From assembly GCA_002730365.1 (NCBI GenBank), contig PBZZ01000093.1:1-17423 (forward strand): 17,423 nt of DNA, read 5' to 3'. The first letter of the stretch is position 1, and each line of letters starts with the position of its first letter. Under the pieces are notes generated by a model. That model ran no database searches and had not been told where the DNA came from. It saw only the letters and a list, made by a program, of their open reading frames with translations. A program made the position numbers and the translations under genes. This stretch comes from Deltaproteobacteria bacterium. GTDB taxonomy: Bacteria; SAR324; NAC60-12. Below, one piece after another: positions 1 through 9,263 of this stretch.

Positions 1-426
1 GTCGGCAGTGACTCGATAGGGGTCCTGATCAGGATGGGCGGGTTGGATCTGTAATTCAGTTGGACTAAGAAATTGGCAACGCCCTCTCTCCAGAGTGACT
101 CGATTCTTGATCAGGTTACGACGCAGCTTGTTTTCCTGCTCACTGATCACGAGCTCCTTGCGATACATCAACTCCTCGGTGCTAACGTTCTCACGCATGG
201 AGATCTCGATCCCATGGGTTCGGCGACGTAGCAGCTCCAGATTGACAACCGTCTCTCGCAATGACTTGGAGGGAATCGTACCCGTGTGCAGGGAGGCACC
301 ACCAAGCTTCTCTCGCTTATCTATCAGAAAAACTCGCTTCTTCAGCTTGCTAGCTTGGATTGCTGCTTTTTCACCCGCTGGACCAGAACCGATGATAGCG
401 ATGTCGTAGTGCCGAATTTCCTGCAT
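1..426 (-). CDS. sthA: Soluble pyridine nucleotide transhydrogenase-like flavoprotein, N-terminal part (cut by window edge)
   Basis: Partial gene: 142 codons from an ATG at 426, open to the window edge. The protein begins with a Rossmann FAD-binding motif, GSGPAGEKAA (residues 13-22), preceded by the beta strand YDIAIIG, then LGGASLHTGTIPSK (41-54). This is the position of the redox-active site in the class I pyridine nucleotide-disulfide oxidoreductase family. The TGTIPSK form and the following SLRE are typical of the SthA/Si-specific NAD(P)+ transhydrogenase branch, which moves hydride between NADH and NADP+ in the cytoplasm using FAD. Both cysteine positions of the disulfide family are replaced (Ser45 and Thr50), so no dithiol chemistry is possible; E. 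coli SthA keeps only the first cysteine. No clear Shine-Dalgarno sequence precedes the ATG. It lies 152 bp downstream of der. The family is fairly certain; the exact member is not, because the NAD and dimerisation domains are missing. Confidence 0.7.
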   Translation of the reverse strand, partial: MQEIRHYDIAIIGSGPAGEKAAIQASKLKKRVFLIDKREKLGGASLHTGTIPSKSLRETVVNLELLRRRTHGIEISMRENVSTEELMYRKELVISEQENKLRRNLIKNRVTLERGRCQFLSPTELQIQPAHPDQDPYRVTAD

Positions 427-504
427 ACGGATTTCTTACTTGGGGAGGAAAGATTTAATTAATGTCAGAATACTGAAAACCTAATCCTCAACTACCAAAG
501 AGTC

Positions 505-522
505 TAGAGTAACCTTACTCTA
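505..522. repeat. Inverted repeat TAGAGTAA-CC-TTACTCTA between der and sthA
   Basis: A perfect 8-bp inverted repeat with a 2-bp centre lies in the 152-bp gap between the der stop and the sthA-like start. No T-run follows on the minus strand. On the plus strand the T-run is 12 bases away and there is no plus-strand gene to end. It therefore fits a protein-binding operator for the downstream gene better than a terminator. This is low-confidence inference. Confidence 0.3.
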
Positions 523-578
523 TGCCCGATTTCCCTCTTTTTTTCTTTATAAATCTACAGACAGTCCGATACTTTAGC

Positions 579-4398
<3,820 letters not shown>

Positions 4399-4480
4399 TC
4401 ACCGATCCATTGACCGGTCCGGGTTCCTGCCACTTCGTTCAGCAATTGCTGGAGAGAGGAAACAGAGCGGAGGGAGAAAC

Positions 4481-5545
4481 TCAGACGAATTGCCCTTGCA
4501 CCACTTGAAAACTGCAACTCTTCGTATCTAATTTTTCTGGGCGTGTTGTTGAAGTTACGAAGATCTGGTTCTGCAGTTGTGCAAAGAGCCCGAGCAGACG
4601 TTGGGAAACCTGCGCATCTAACTCGGAGAAAAGATCATCAAAAATCAGTATTGGATGTAAGGAATAGTGGGAGAATAATAGCTGATTTATTGCAATTTTT
4701 AAAGACAAATTCGTGACTCTTAATTCTCCCTGAGAAAAAAAATCTCGATCAATTTTTTCATCTAAAAATAGGTGGTAATCATCACGATGAGGACCAATCA
4801 GCGCGTAGCCTGATTGCAGTTCACGATCCCGCTGTTCCTCCATCATTTTCTCCAATTGTTCCGCATCACTACAATGGACTGCAGGGTGGTAGCGCAATGA
4901 TAGCTGCTCTGGTCGACCAGTAGCCATCCTGAAGAGTTCCACTAAGTGAGACAGTAGCTGTTCAGCAAAAGCTGCTCGGCGCTGGATCAATTCCCAGCCT
5001 GTACGTGCCAAGACCTGGTTCCATGCGGAGAGCTGACGATCCTGCTGCTGCCGCAGCGCTGCGTTTTTTTCAGCCAATACCTTGGTATAGTCCTGAAGAT
5101 GACGGAAGTAGCCTGGATCCAGGGTGGAGATTATTCTGTTGAAGAAGCGCCGCCGCTCTTGAGGAGGTCCTCGAAATAGTGCTACGTCCTCTGGTGTAAA
5201 ACTCAGAGCCAGAAAGGAGAGCACATATTCCGAGGTGCGTTGGAAAGGGGCATGATCCAGCCAGACCTGACGACCTCGGGTTGAAAGGATAATTTTCACT
5301 CGACGCAAAACCTGCTGTTGTTTTAACAGAGCAGTCATTCGAGCTGAGTTGGCTTCGCTGTACCAGAGTTGCTGAGTCTTGCGAGTTCGGAAGGATTCTA
5401 GATTACAGAGGTAGGCGATCGCTTCGACTAAGTTGGTTTTCCCTTGGCCGTTGTGACCGTGCAGCCAGTTGAGACCGGGTCCAAACTCAGCCTGCAACTG
5501 GCGATAGTTTCTGAAGTGATGAAGTTCCAGCGAACGAATTACCAT
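4481..5545 (-). CDS. recF: DNA replication and repair protein RecF
   Basis: A 354-residue SMC-like ATPase of normal RecF length, which loads RecA at single-strand gaps during recombinational repair together with RecO and RecR. The N-terminal LELHHFRNY is the RecF family opening. Walker A is GHNGQGKT (30-37). A PHRDD motif near residue 250, the signature-like DFFSQGELR, and Walker B LIFDDLFSELD (300-310) follow in the expected order, then IFVTSTT near the C terminus. The ATG overlaps the dnaN stop by 7 bp (5539-5545), giving the classic dnaN-recF-gyrB order. No Shine-Dalgarno sequence is seen, so translation probably depends on dnaN. Confidence 0.97.
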   Translation of the reverse strand: MVIRSLELHHFRNYRQLQAEFGPGLNWLHGHNGQGKTNLVEAIAYLCNLESFRTRKTQQLWYSEANSARMTALLKQQQVLRRVKIILSTRGRQVWLDHAPFQRTSEYVLSFLALSFTPEDVALFRGPPQERRRFFNRIISTLDPGYFRHLQDYTKVLAEKNAALRQQQDRQLSAWNQVLARTGWELIQRRAAFAEQLLSHLVELFRMATGRPEQLSLRYHPAVHCSDAEQLEKMMEEQRDRELQSGYALIGPHRDDYHLFLDEKIDRDFFSQGELRVTNLSLKIAINQLLFSHYSLHPILIFDDLFSELDAQVSQRLLGLFAQLQNQIFVTSTTRPEKLDTKSCSFQVVQGQFV

Positions 5546-6669
5546 TCAATGCGCAATGGCATGATGACAGCGAGGTATTCTTCATCATCAGCGGCCCTGA
5601 TCACGCTTGGACTCATTGGGTTCTTGCACTCTAACTTGACTCGCTCGGTTTGGATTACTCCCAGCGCATCCAACAGATAGCGTGAGTTGAATCCCACCTG
5701 AAAGTCTTCTCCGCTGTAGTCTGCTTCCATTTCATCGCTCACTTCTCCATATTCGGCTTTTTCGCTCTCCAGCCTTAGCTTCCCCTCGGTTAAGGTCAAT
5801 TTGACCGGCTTGAGCTTTTCATAGCTGATAGAAGAGACAATCCGCAGTGCGCTGACCAAACGTTCACGATCAACAATGGCCACCAGATGATTATCCTTAG
5901 GAATGATCGGATCACAATTGGGGAACTTCCCCTCAATCAATCGAGTCTTGAAAGAAACCTGGCTACCAACAAACTGCATCGCACGATCATCGAAACTGAT
6001 CGTGACTTCTTCTCCAAAAAGTTCGATCGCCTTACGAATCTCTCCTAATGCCTTGCGAGGAATGATCACATCCGAAACAGACTCAAAGGACGCAGACTCC
6101 ACTCCCTTGAGTACTTGTGCCAAGCGGTGGCCATCTGTTGCCAACCACCTCGTCAGGTTTCCTTCCTTCGAAGAAAGGTTTACGCCCATCAAGTTTTTGC
6201 GGGATTCGTTGGTTTGTGAAGCGAAAAGTGTCATGTCAATGCACTGCTTGAGATCCTGGGCCGGTAGCGTTAGCGACTCTGAAAACTGTTCCAACTCCGT
6301 CTGTGGATAAAGACCTACTTCCACCAAAGGTAGGCGCATCTCAGAAGCTCCACTTGTGATATGCACCCAGTGCTGCTCCGTCGAACGGATACGAATATCA
6401 TTGCCCTGAAACTCCCGACAGATGTCATAGACCTTCTTTGCATTCACACAAATACTTCCAGCTTGAATCACTTCTGCTGTGAAGTGTTCGATGATGGAAA
6501 TTTCATAATCCGTTGCTGAGAACTCAGCTTCGTTATGATCTCCATTTTCCCCTGAAACAGTTCTTAGTAGAAAGTTTGAGAGAATCGGTTTGGAAGCACT
6601 CTTGTCAATGATGGAAATGATGTTCTGAAGAGCGCTACGAAGAACTTCCTGTTGAATTAGAATTTCCAT
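5539..6669 (-). CDS. dnaN: DNA polymerase III sliding clamp (beta subunit)
   Basis: A 376-residue beta clamp that forms a ring dimer tethering DNA polymerase III. The three-fold domain repeat can be followed through the domain 1 opening (LRSALQNIISIIDKSASKPIL), ATDGHRLA (177-184), VIIPRKAL (201-208), RLIEGKFPNCDPIIP (243-257), FNSRYLLDAL (327-336) and the hydrophobic-pocket C-terminal strand ending MPLR (370-373). Three extra residues, IEW, follow the usual terminal MPMRL-type end. The ATG at 6669 lies directly beside the putative origin. The leader is AT-rich with no recognisable Shine-Dalgarno sequence. It is first in the dnaN-recF-gyrB-der block; the gene upstream is murI, not dnaA. I found no convincing promoter, but it must lie within or across the origin region. 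Confidence 0.98.
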   Translation of the reverse strand: MEILIQQEVLRSALQNIISIIDKSASKPILSNFLLRTVSGENGDHNEAEFSATDYEISIIEHFTAEVIQAGSICVNAKKVYDICREFQGNDIRIRSTEQHWVHITSGASEMRLPLVEVGLYPQTELEQFSESLTLPAQDLKQCIDMTLFASQTNESRKNLMGVNLSSKEGNLTRWLATDGHRLAQVLKGVESASFESVSDVIIPRKALGEIRKAIELFGEEVTISFDDRAMQFVGSQVSFKTRLIEGKFPNCDPIIPKDNHLVAIVDRERLVSALRIVSSISYEKLKPVKLTLTEGKLRLESEKAEYGEVSDEMEADYSGEDFQVGFNSRYLLDALGVIQTERVKLECKNPMSPSVIRAADDEEYLAVIMPLRIEW

Positions 6670-6678
6670 ATTTTTTTA

Positions 6679-6693
6679 TAGTCGTAGTAGTAG
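6679..6693 (-). promoter_or_regulatory. DnaA-trio-like triplet run (CTA CTA CTA CGA CTA)
   Basis: Read on the minus strand, two tandem boxes (6715-6707 and 6704-6696) are followed after 2 bases by CTACTACTACGACTA and then TATAAAAAAATATG, running into the dnaN start. The complementary strand read 3' to 5' is GAT GAT GAT GCT GAT, which matches the DnaA-trio consensus 3'-(G/A)A(T/A)-5' described for Bacillus subtilis unwinding elements in all but one triplet. The order box, short spacer, trios, AT tract also matches. This would be the site where DnaA engages single-stranded DNA and the duplex first opens. Confidence 0.55.
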
Positions 6694-6704
6694 TCTGTCG
6701 AAAA

Positions 6705-6735
6705 CCTGTCGAAAACCTGTCGACTGGCTTGAAAT
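6705..6735. repeat. 31-bp direct repeat, copy 1 (dnaN side of putative origin)
   Basis: A perfect 31-bp match to 6948-6978. It contains one TGTCGAAAA box, the half-box TGTCGAC 11 bp later, and then ACTGGCTTGAAAT. The match continues four more bases after one mismatch (AATTT versus GATTT). Copies are 243 bp apart in the same orientation and lie near the two ends of the non-coding region. Confidence 0.9.
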
Positions 6736-6822
6736 AATTTAGCTTTTATAGCTTTTTGGGGTTGTCGAAAACTTGTTCAAACTTGTCGAAAACCTGGGGA
6801 GTGTAGCAACAAGAACAAACAA

Positions 6823-6881
6823 TGAACAGGTTTTCGACAAGTTATAGACAGGTTTTGGAAAACTTGTCGAAAACCTGTTCA
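6823..6881. repeat. 21-bp perfect inverted repeat with 17-bp loop
   Basis: The arms at 6823-6843 and 6861-6881 are perfectly complementary; each contains one full box (TTTTCGACA or its complement). The 17-bp centre includes TTATAGACA-like and GGTTTT sequence. The arrangement places boxes in opposite orientations beside the AT-rich block 6881-6937 and could also extrude a cruciform under negative supercoiling. Confidence 0.85.
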
Positions 6882-6947
6882 AAATTAATCTAAGCTACTG
6901 AAAATATATGATTTTTAGATTAAATCTTAAGAAATTCAGGTAAACTG

Positions 6948-6978
6948 CCTGTCGAAAACCTGTCGACTGGCTTGAAAT
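6948..6978. repeat. 31-bp direct repeat, copy 2 (murI side of putative origin)
   Basis: The second copy of the 31-bp repeat at 6705-6735. It ends 4 bases before the complement of the murI stop codon, so the repeat pair delimits almost the whole non-coding region. Confidence 0.9.
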
Positions 6979-6982
6979 GATT

Positions 6983-7807
6983 TCATTTTTTGAAAAATGA
7001 GAAGACTTCTTCTTGGTTCAGTGCTGTGATCAATGGGAATGCACCAACATCCTCCAGCAGGTGCATCAGAGTCCTACGTTCTTCCATCGGAGTTGAGTAG
7101 GCACCAACGAAACGAATAGCATCATCTGTAGACCATTGCTTGACAAGTTGTTGTGCAGCTATTCTATTTGGATTGATCAGGCATGGCTCAATACTGATGT
7201 TACCCAGAGCTTCCAAAAATAGATTTTCTCGCCAGCCGTAATGCGTGCAGCCAAGCACAACAATCACTTTTCCCTGAGAAAGTTGTGGATTGGCAACGCT
7301 CAGGAATAGTCGGATATTTTCGATTATCCGAGTTTCGTTTACATCAGAAGAGATCATGTCTGCTAAACCTGGACAGGCAATCGACTGCGTATCTGGTAGC
7401 AGTTGATCATACACTCCGGAAGAGATTGTAATCGGTGTTGCTAAAATAAGTAATCTGGAATATCCAAATTCCTTTGCTTTTTCAAGGACAGCTTTGCGTG
7501 TCAGCTCAAGCATTCCCTGAATTGGTAGTTCAGGAAGCTTAATTTCTGAGAGCAACGCTGAGAGAGTGTGGCAGGCAACAAAGATATGATCAGGTTGGTA
7601 ACTGTTCGCAAGGCGGTGTAGGAAAGTTTGAAAGACGTCCTGCTTTTCAGCTAATGACTCCATCGAGTTGTAGCTACGTCGAGGATCAGGGGCTGCGTTG
7701 ACATAGAGTAACTCTGTATTTTTTGCTGCGGGACCAGTGGGAGCTTTCAGTAGATTAGCGCAGACAGACAGTCCTCCCAGGCCTGAATCAGTGACTACTA
7801 GACGCAC
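6983..7807 (-). CDS. murI: Glutamate racemase-like protein (Asp/Glu racemase family), divergent
   Basis: A 274-residue protein of the aspartate/glutamate racemase family. MurI makes D-glutamate for peptidoglycan in the cytoplasm. It has TDSGLGGLSV (6-15, proton-acceptor region), the first catalytic cysteine in ACHTLSALL (Cys79), LATPITISSGVY (122-133), and the second cysteine in GCTHYG (Cys187). Both catalytic cysteines are present. However, the usual ACNTAS is ACHTLS, with His for Asn, and GCTHYPLL is GCTHYGWR, so substrate preference may differ from standard MurI. The start is a GTG at 7807, 10 bp after the stop of the upstream methyltransferase gene, without a good Shine-Dalgarno site. The two genes are probably cotranscribed. 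The gene ends exactly where the putative origin begins; I see no terminator between. Confidence 0.8.
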   Translation of the reverse strand: MRLVVTDSGLGGLSVCANLLKAPTGPAAKNTELLYVNAAPDPRRSYNSMESLAEKQDVFQTFLHRLANSYQPDHIFVACHTLSALLSEIKLPELPIQGMLELTRKAVLEKAKEFGYSRLLILATPITISSGVYDQLLPDTQSIACPGLADMISSDVNETRIIENIRLFLSVANPQLSQGKVIVVLGCTHYGWRENLFLEALGNISIEPCLINPNRIAAQQLVKQWSTDDAIRFVGAYSTPMEERRTLMHLLEDVGAFPLITALNQEEVFSFFKK

Positions 7808-7817
7808 GGAAGTAGCT

Positions 7818-8855
7818 TCAGCGCTGATTGTTGAAAAGATAGTGCGAGATCAGCCACTCATTTCCACCACGAAATCCCCATACCTCGGAAGTCGCCAGGA
7901 AGAACATCCGCCAACGCTGGAACCAGACATCGGCATCTTTGCCGTAAGTCTCACGAAAGGTTTGTAGAATTTCTCCCTTCTGTGAATCCATCATCTGTAA
8001 CCAGGCATCAGCTGTTCGTTGATAGTGAACGCCACTCAGAACCCAGTGCTGCTCTAACAGTAGGTCTTTCTGGAAATAGAGTAGCAGATCGTTGGAAGGC
8101 ATGATGCCACCTGTGAAGAAGTAGCGTCCCATCCAATTGGAATCTCCTTCGGAGGAAAAAGCATATGCGTAATGACGGTGACTGAAGATATGGATGAAGA
8201 GTTTTCCTTCTGGTTTCAGCCAATTAGAAATTCTCTCCAACAGTAACTGCCAGTTGCGCATGTGCTCAAACATTTCTACTGAGACAACGCGATCAAAGCG
8301 CTGTTCTGTGCTGAAGTCGTTCATGTCGCAGGTTTGCACACTCAGGTTCGTCAAACCCAACTCCCGGGCACGCGACTCAATAAACTCACACTGAGGCTGA
8401 GAATTCGAAACAGCCAAAATTGAAGAATTTGGATAGTGCTTTGCCATCCACAAGGAGAGAGAGCCCCAACCACAACCAAGCTCGAGAATCTGTTGACCAT
8501 CCCGCAACTGCGCTCTCTCACAAGTTAGAGCCAGCATGGAGGCTTCAGCTTGCTCTAATTCTGTAACACCCTCAGAAAAATGGCAGCAGCTGTACTTGAG
8601 ATGTGGCCCTAAGGCTAATTCAAAGAATCGTGGAGGTAGCTCATAGTGTTGCTCGTTTGCTTCTTGAGTGTGTAGAGCAATCGGACTCTGTCGCATCTCC
8701 TCAACAAACGTCATCACTGCCTGCCATTCCTGATCAGGACCCTCCTGCGCTTGCTCTCGAAGGCGCTGCAGCAACAACAGACGAATGCCAGCACGGGTCA
8801 GCAAATCCGGAATATGGCCATTTTCGACAAGTTCGATCAGGGAACGCAAGAGCAT
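7818..8855 (-). CDS. CMAS-family SAM-dependent methyltransferase, coclaurine N-methyltransferase-like
   Basis: A 345-residue class I SAM methyltransferase of the cyclopropane-fatty-acid-synthase (CMAS) superfamily. Counting from the ATG at 8855, the SAM-binding motif is ELGCGWG (125-131), preceded by LKYSCCHFSEGV (86-97) and followed by EMFEHM (194-199), HIFSHRHYAYAF, YFFTGGIMPS (245-254), and a C-terminal FRETYGKD (300-307). From memory, these blocks, in this order, resemble plant (S)-coclaurine N-methyltransferases and their bacterial or algal homologues more than E. coli Cfa, which has a different N-terminal domain and is longer. The true substrate (small amine or lipid) is unknown. A TTG two codons upstream (8861) is an alternative start; neither start has a strong Shine-Dalgarno sequence. 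It is followed 10 bp later by murI. Confidence 0.85.
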   Translation of the reverse strand: MLLRSLIELVENGHIPDLLTRAGIRLLLLQRLREQAQEGPDQEWQAVMTFVEEMRQSPIALHTQEANEQHYELPPRFFELALGPHLKYSCCHFSEGVTELEQAEASMLALTCERAQLRDGQQILELGCGWGSLSLWMAKHYPNSSILAVSNSQPQCEFIESRARELGLTNLSVQTCDMNDFSTEQRFDRVVSVEMFEHMRNWQLLLERISNWLKPEGKLFIHIFSHRHYAYAFSSEGDSNWMGRYFFTGGIMPSNDLLLYFQKDLLLEQHWVLSGVHYQRTADAWLQMMDSQKGEILQTFRETYGKDADVWFQRWRMFFLATSEVWGFRGGNEWLISHYLFNNQR

Positions 8856-8971
8856 GGACAAGAAACTTTGGAGATTGAGAGTAATAGTCCTTCTCAGCGT
8901 AGCTTATGTAGGATAACAGACAAGTGTAGAAAATCTAGCTTACCAGAGTAATTTTAGATAGTTGAATTAAG

Positions 8972-8984
8972 CAATAGGAGGGTA
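8972..8984. repeat. 13-bp direct repeat CAATAGGAGGGTA, copy downstream of the small lipoprotein unit
   Basis: Exact match to 9229-9241. It lies 4 bp beyond the T-run of the terminator, so the two copies bracket the small lipoprotein gene plus its terminator. The short length allows coincidence. Confidence 0.6.
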
Positions 8985-8988
8985 GGAT

Positions 8989-9013
8989 AAAAAAAGTGCG
9001 CACAAAGGCGCAC
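8989..9013 (-). terminator. Rho-independent terminator after the 55-residue lipoprotein gene
   Basis: On the minus strand GTGCGC (9013-9008), a 6-base loop, and GCGCAC (9001-8996) form an all-GC-rich 6-bp stem directly followed by seven T (8995-8989). It begins 8 bp after the stop of the small lipoprotein gene and is the only strong intrinsic terminator I found in the window. It should end the long transcript that begins near 16490. Confidence 0.85.
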
Positions 9014-9021
9014 AAAAGAGC

Positions 9022-9189
9022 TTACTTGGCGTCGCGACAGTAGTCGTTGTAGGGAAAGCCAATGCTCCCGTCGCAGAAACGACGGAGAATCAGGTACTCA
9101 CCGCTGCAGCCAGTACTCACTAGAACCGTACCCCCCAGTACGAGCCCCAGCACCAGCTTGCGGAAGAGCCGCTGTCGAAAGATGTGCAT
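9022..9189 (-). CDS. Small predicted lipoprotein, 55 residues, unknown function
   Basis: Starting at the ATG at 9189, the protein is basic at its N terminus (MHIFRQRLFRK), then hydrophobic (residues 12-24), with a lipobox-like VSTGC placing the acylated cysteine at residue 28. Ser at -3 is a little unusual for a lipobox. The mature part is only about 28 residues and contains two further cysteines (39 and 51), which could form a disulfide in the periplasm. A GAGGTG Shine-Dalgarno sequence lies 4-5 bases before this ATG, which decides the start; the longer open frame to 9336 would overlap the upstream gene. It is 74 bp downstream of the FGE-like lipoprotein gene and directly upstream of the terminator, so it is last in the operon. 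I do not recognise the family. Confidence 0.65.
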   Translation of the reverse strand: MHIFRQRLFRKLVLGLVLGGTVLVSTGCSGEYLILRRFCDGSIGFPYNDYCRDAK

Positions 9190-9228
9190 GGACACCTCAT
9201 GATCGAATGGAAGCAAGAGAAACAGACA

Positions 9229-9241
9229 CAATAGGAGGGTA
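9229..9241. repeat. 13-bp direct repeat CAATAGGAGGGTA, copy upstream of the small lipoprotein unit
   Basis: Exact match to 8972-8984, situated in the 74-bp gap between the FGE-like lipoprotein gene and the small lipoprotein gene. Confidence 0.6.
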
Positions 9242-9263
9242 TCAATTTTTGTGCCCCAAGTCA

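Larger units (their letters stand above)
6670..6982. other. Putative chromosomal replication origin (oriC) with non-canonical DnaA boxes TTTTCGACA
   Basis: This 313-bp gene-free stretch between murI and dnaN carries seven exact copies of TTTTCGACA. As plus-strand TGTCGAAAA they start at 6696, 6707, 6763, 6784, 6865 and 6950; as TTTTCGACA one starts at 6831. Degenerate copies follow at 11-bp steps: TGTCGAC at 6718 and 6961, TGTTCAAA at 6774 and 6876, and TTATAGACA at 6842. The motif matches the standard DnaA box TTATCCACA at 7 of 9 positions. The stretch also holds an AT-rich part (6881-6937), a triplet run beside dnaN (6679-6693), and long direct and inverted repeats. Dense boxes with helical-turn spacing, AT-rich DNA and the dnaN location together indicate oriC. 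No dnaA gene is adjacent, and the box is not the consensus, so the initiator identity is inference. Confidence 0.7.

Noticed and set aside
505..545. Palindrome at 505-522 plus the T-run at 537-543 as a plus-strand terminator
   Set aside because: The T-run is more than ten bases from the stem and there is no plus-strand gene to terminate.
6696..6967. CRISPR array or iteron plasmid origin as explanation for the repeats
   Set aside because: The repeat unit is about 11 bp, spacing is irregular, orientation is mixed and no spacers of even length exist, so it is not CRISPR. No Rep gene is nearby and the dnaN-recF-gyrB block points to the chromosome rather than a plasmid iteron origin.
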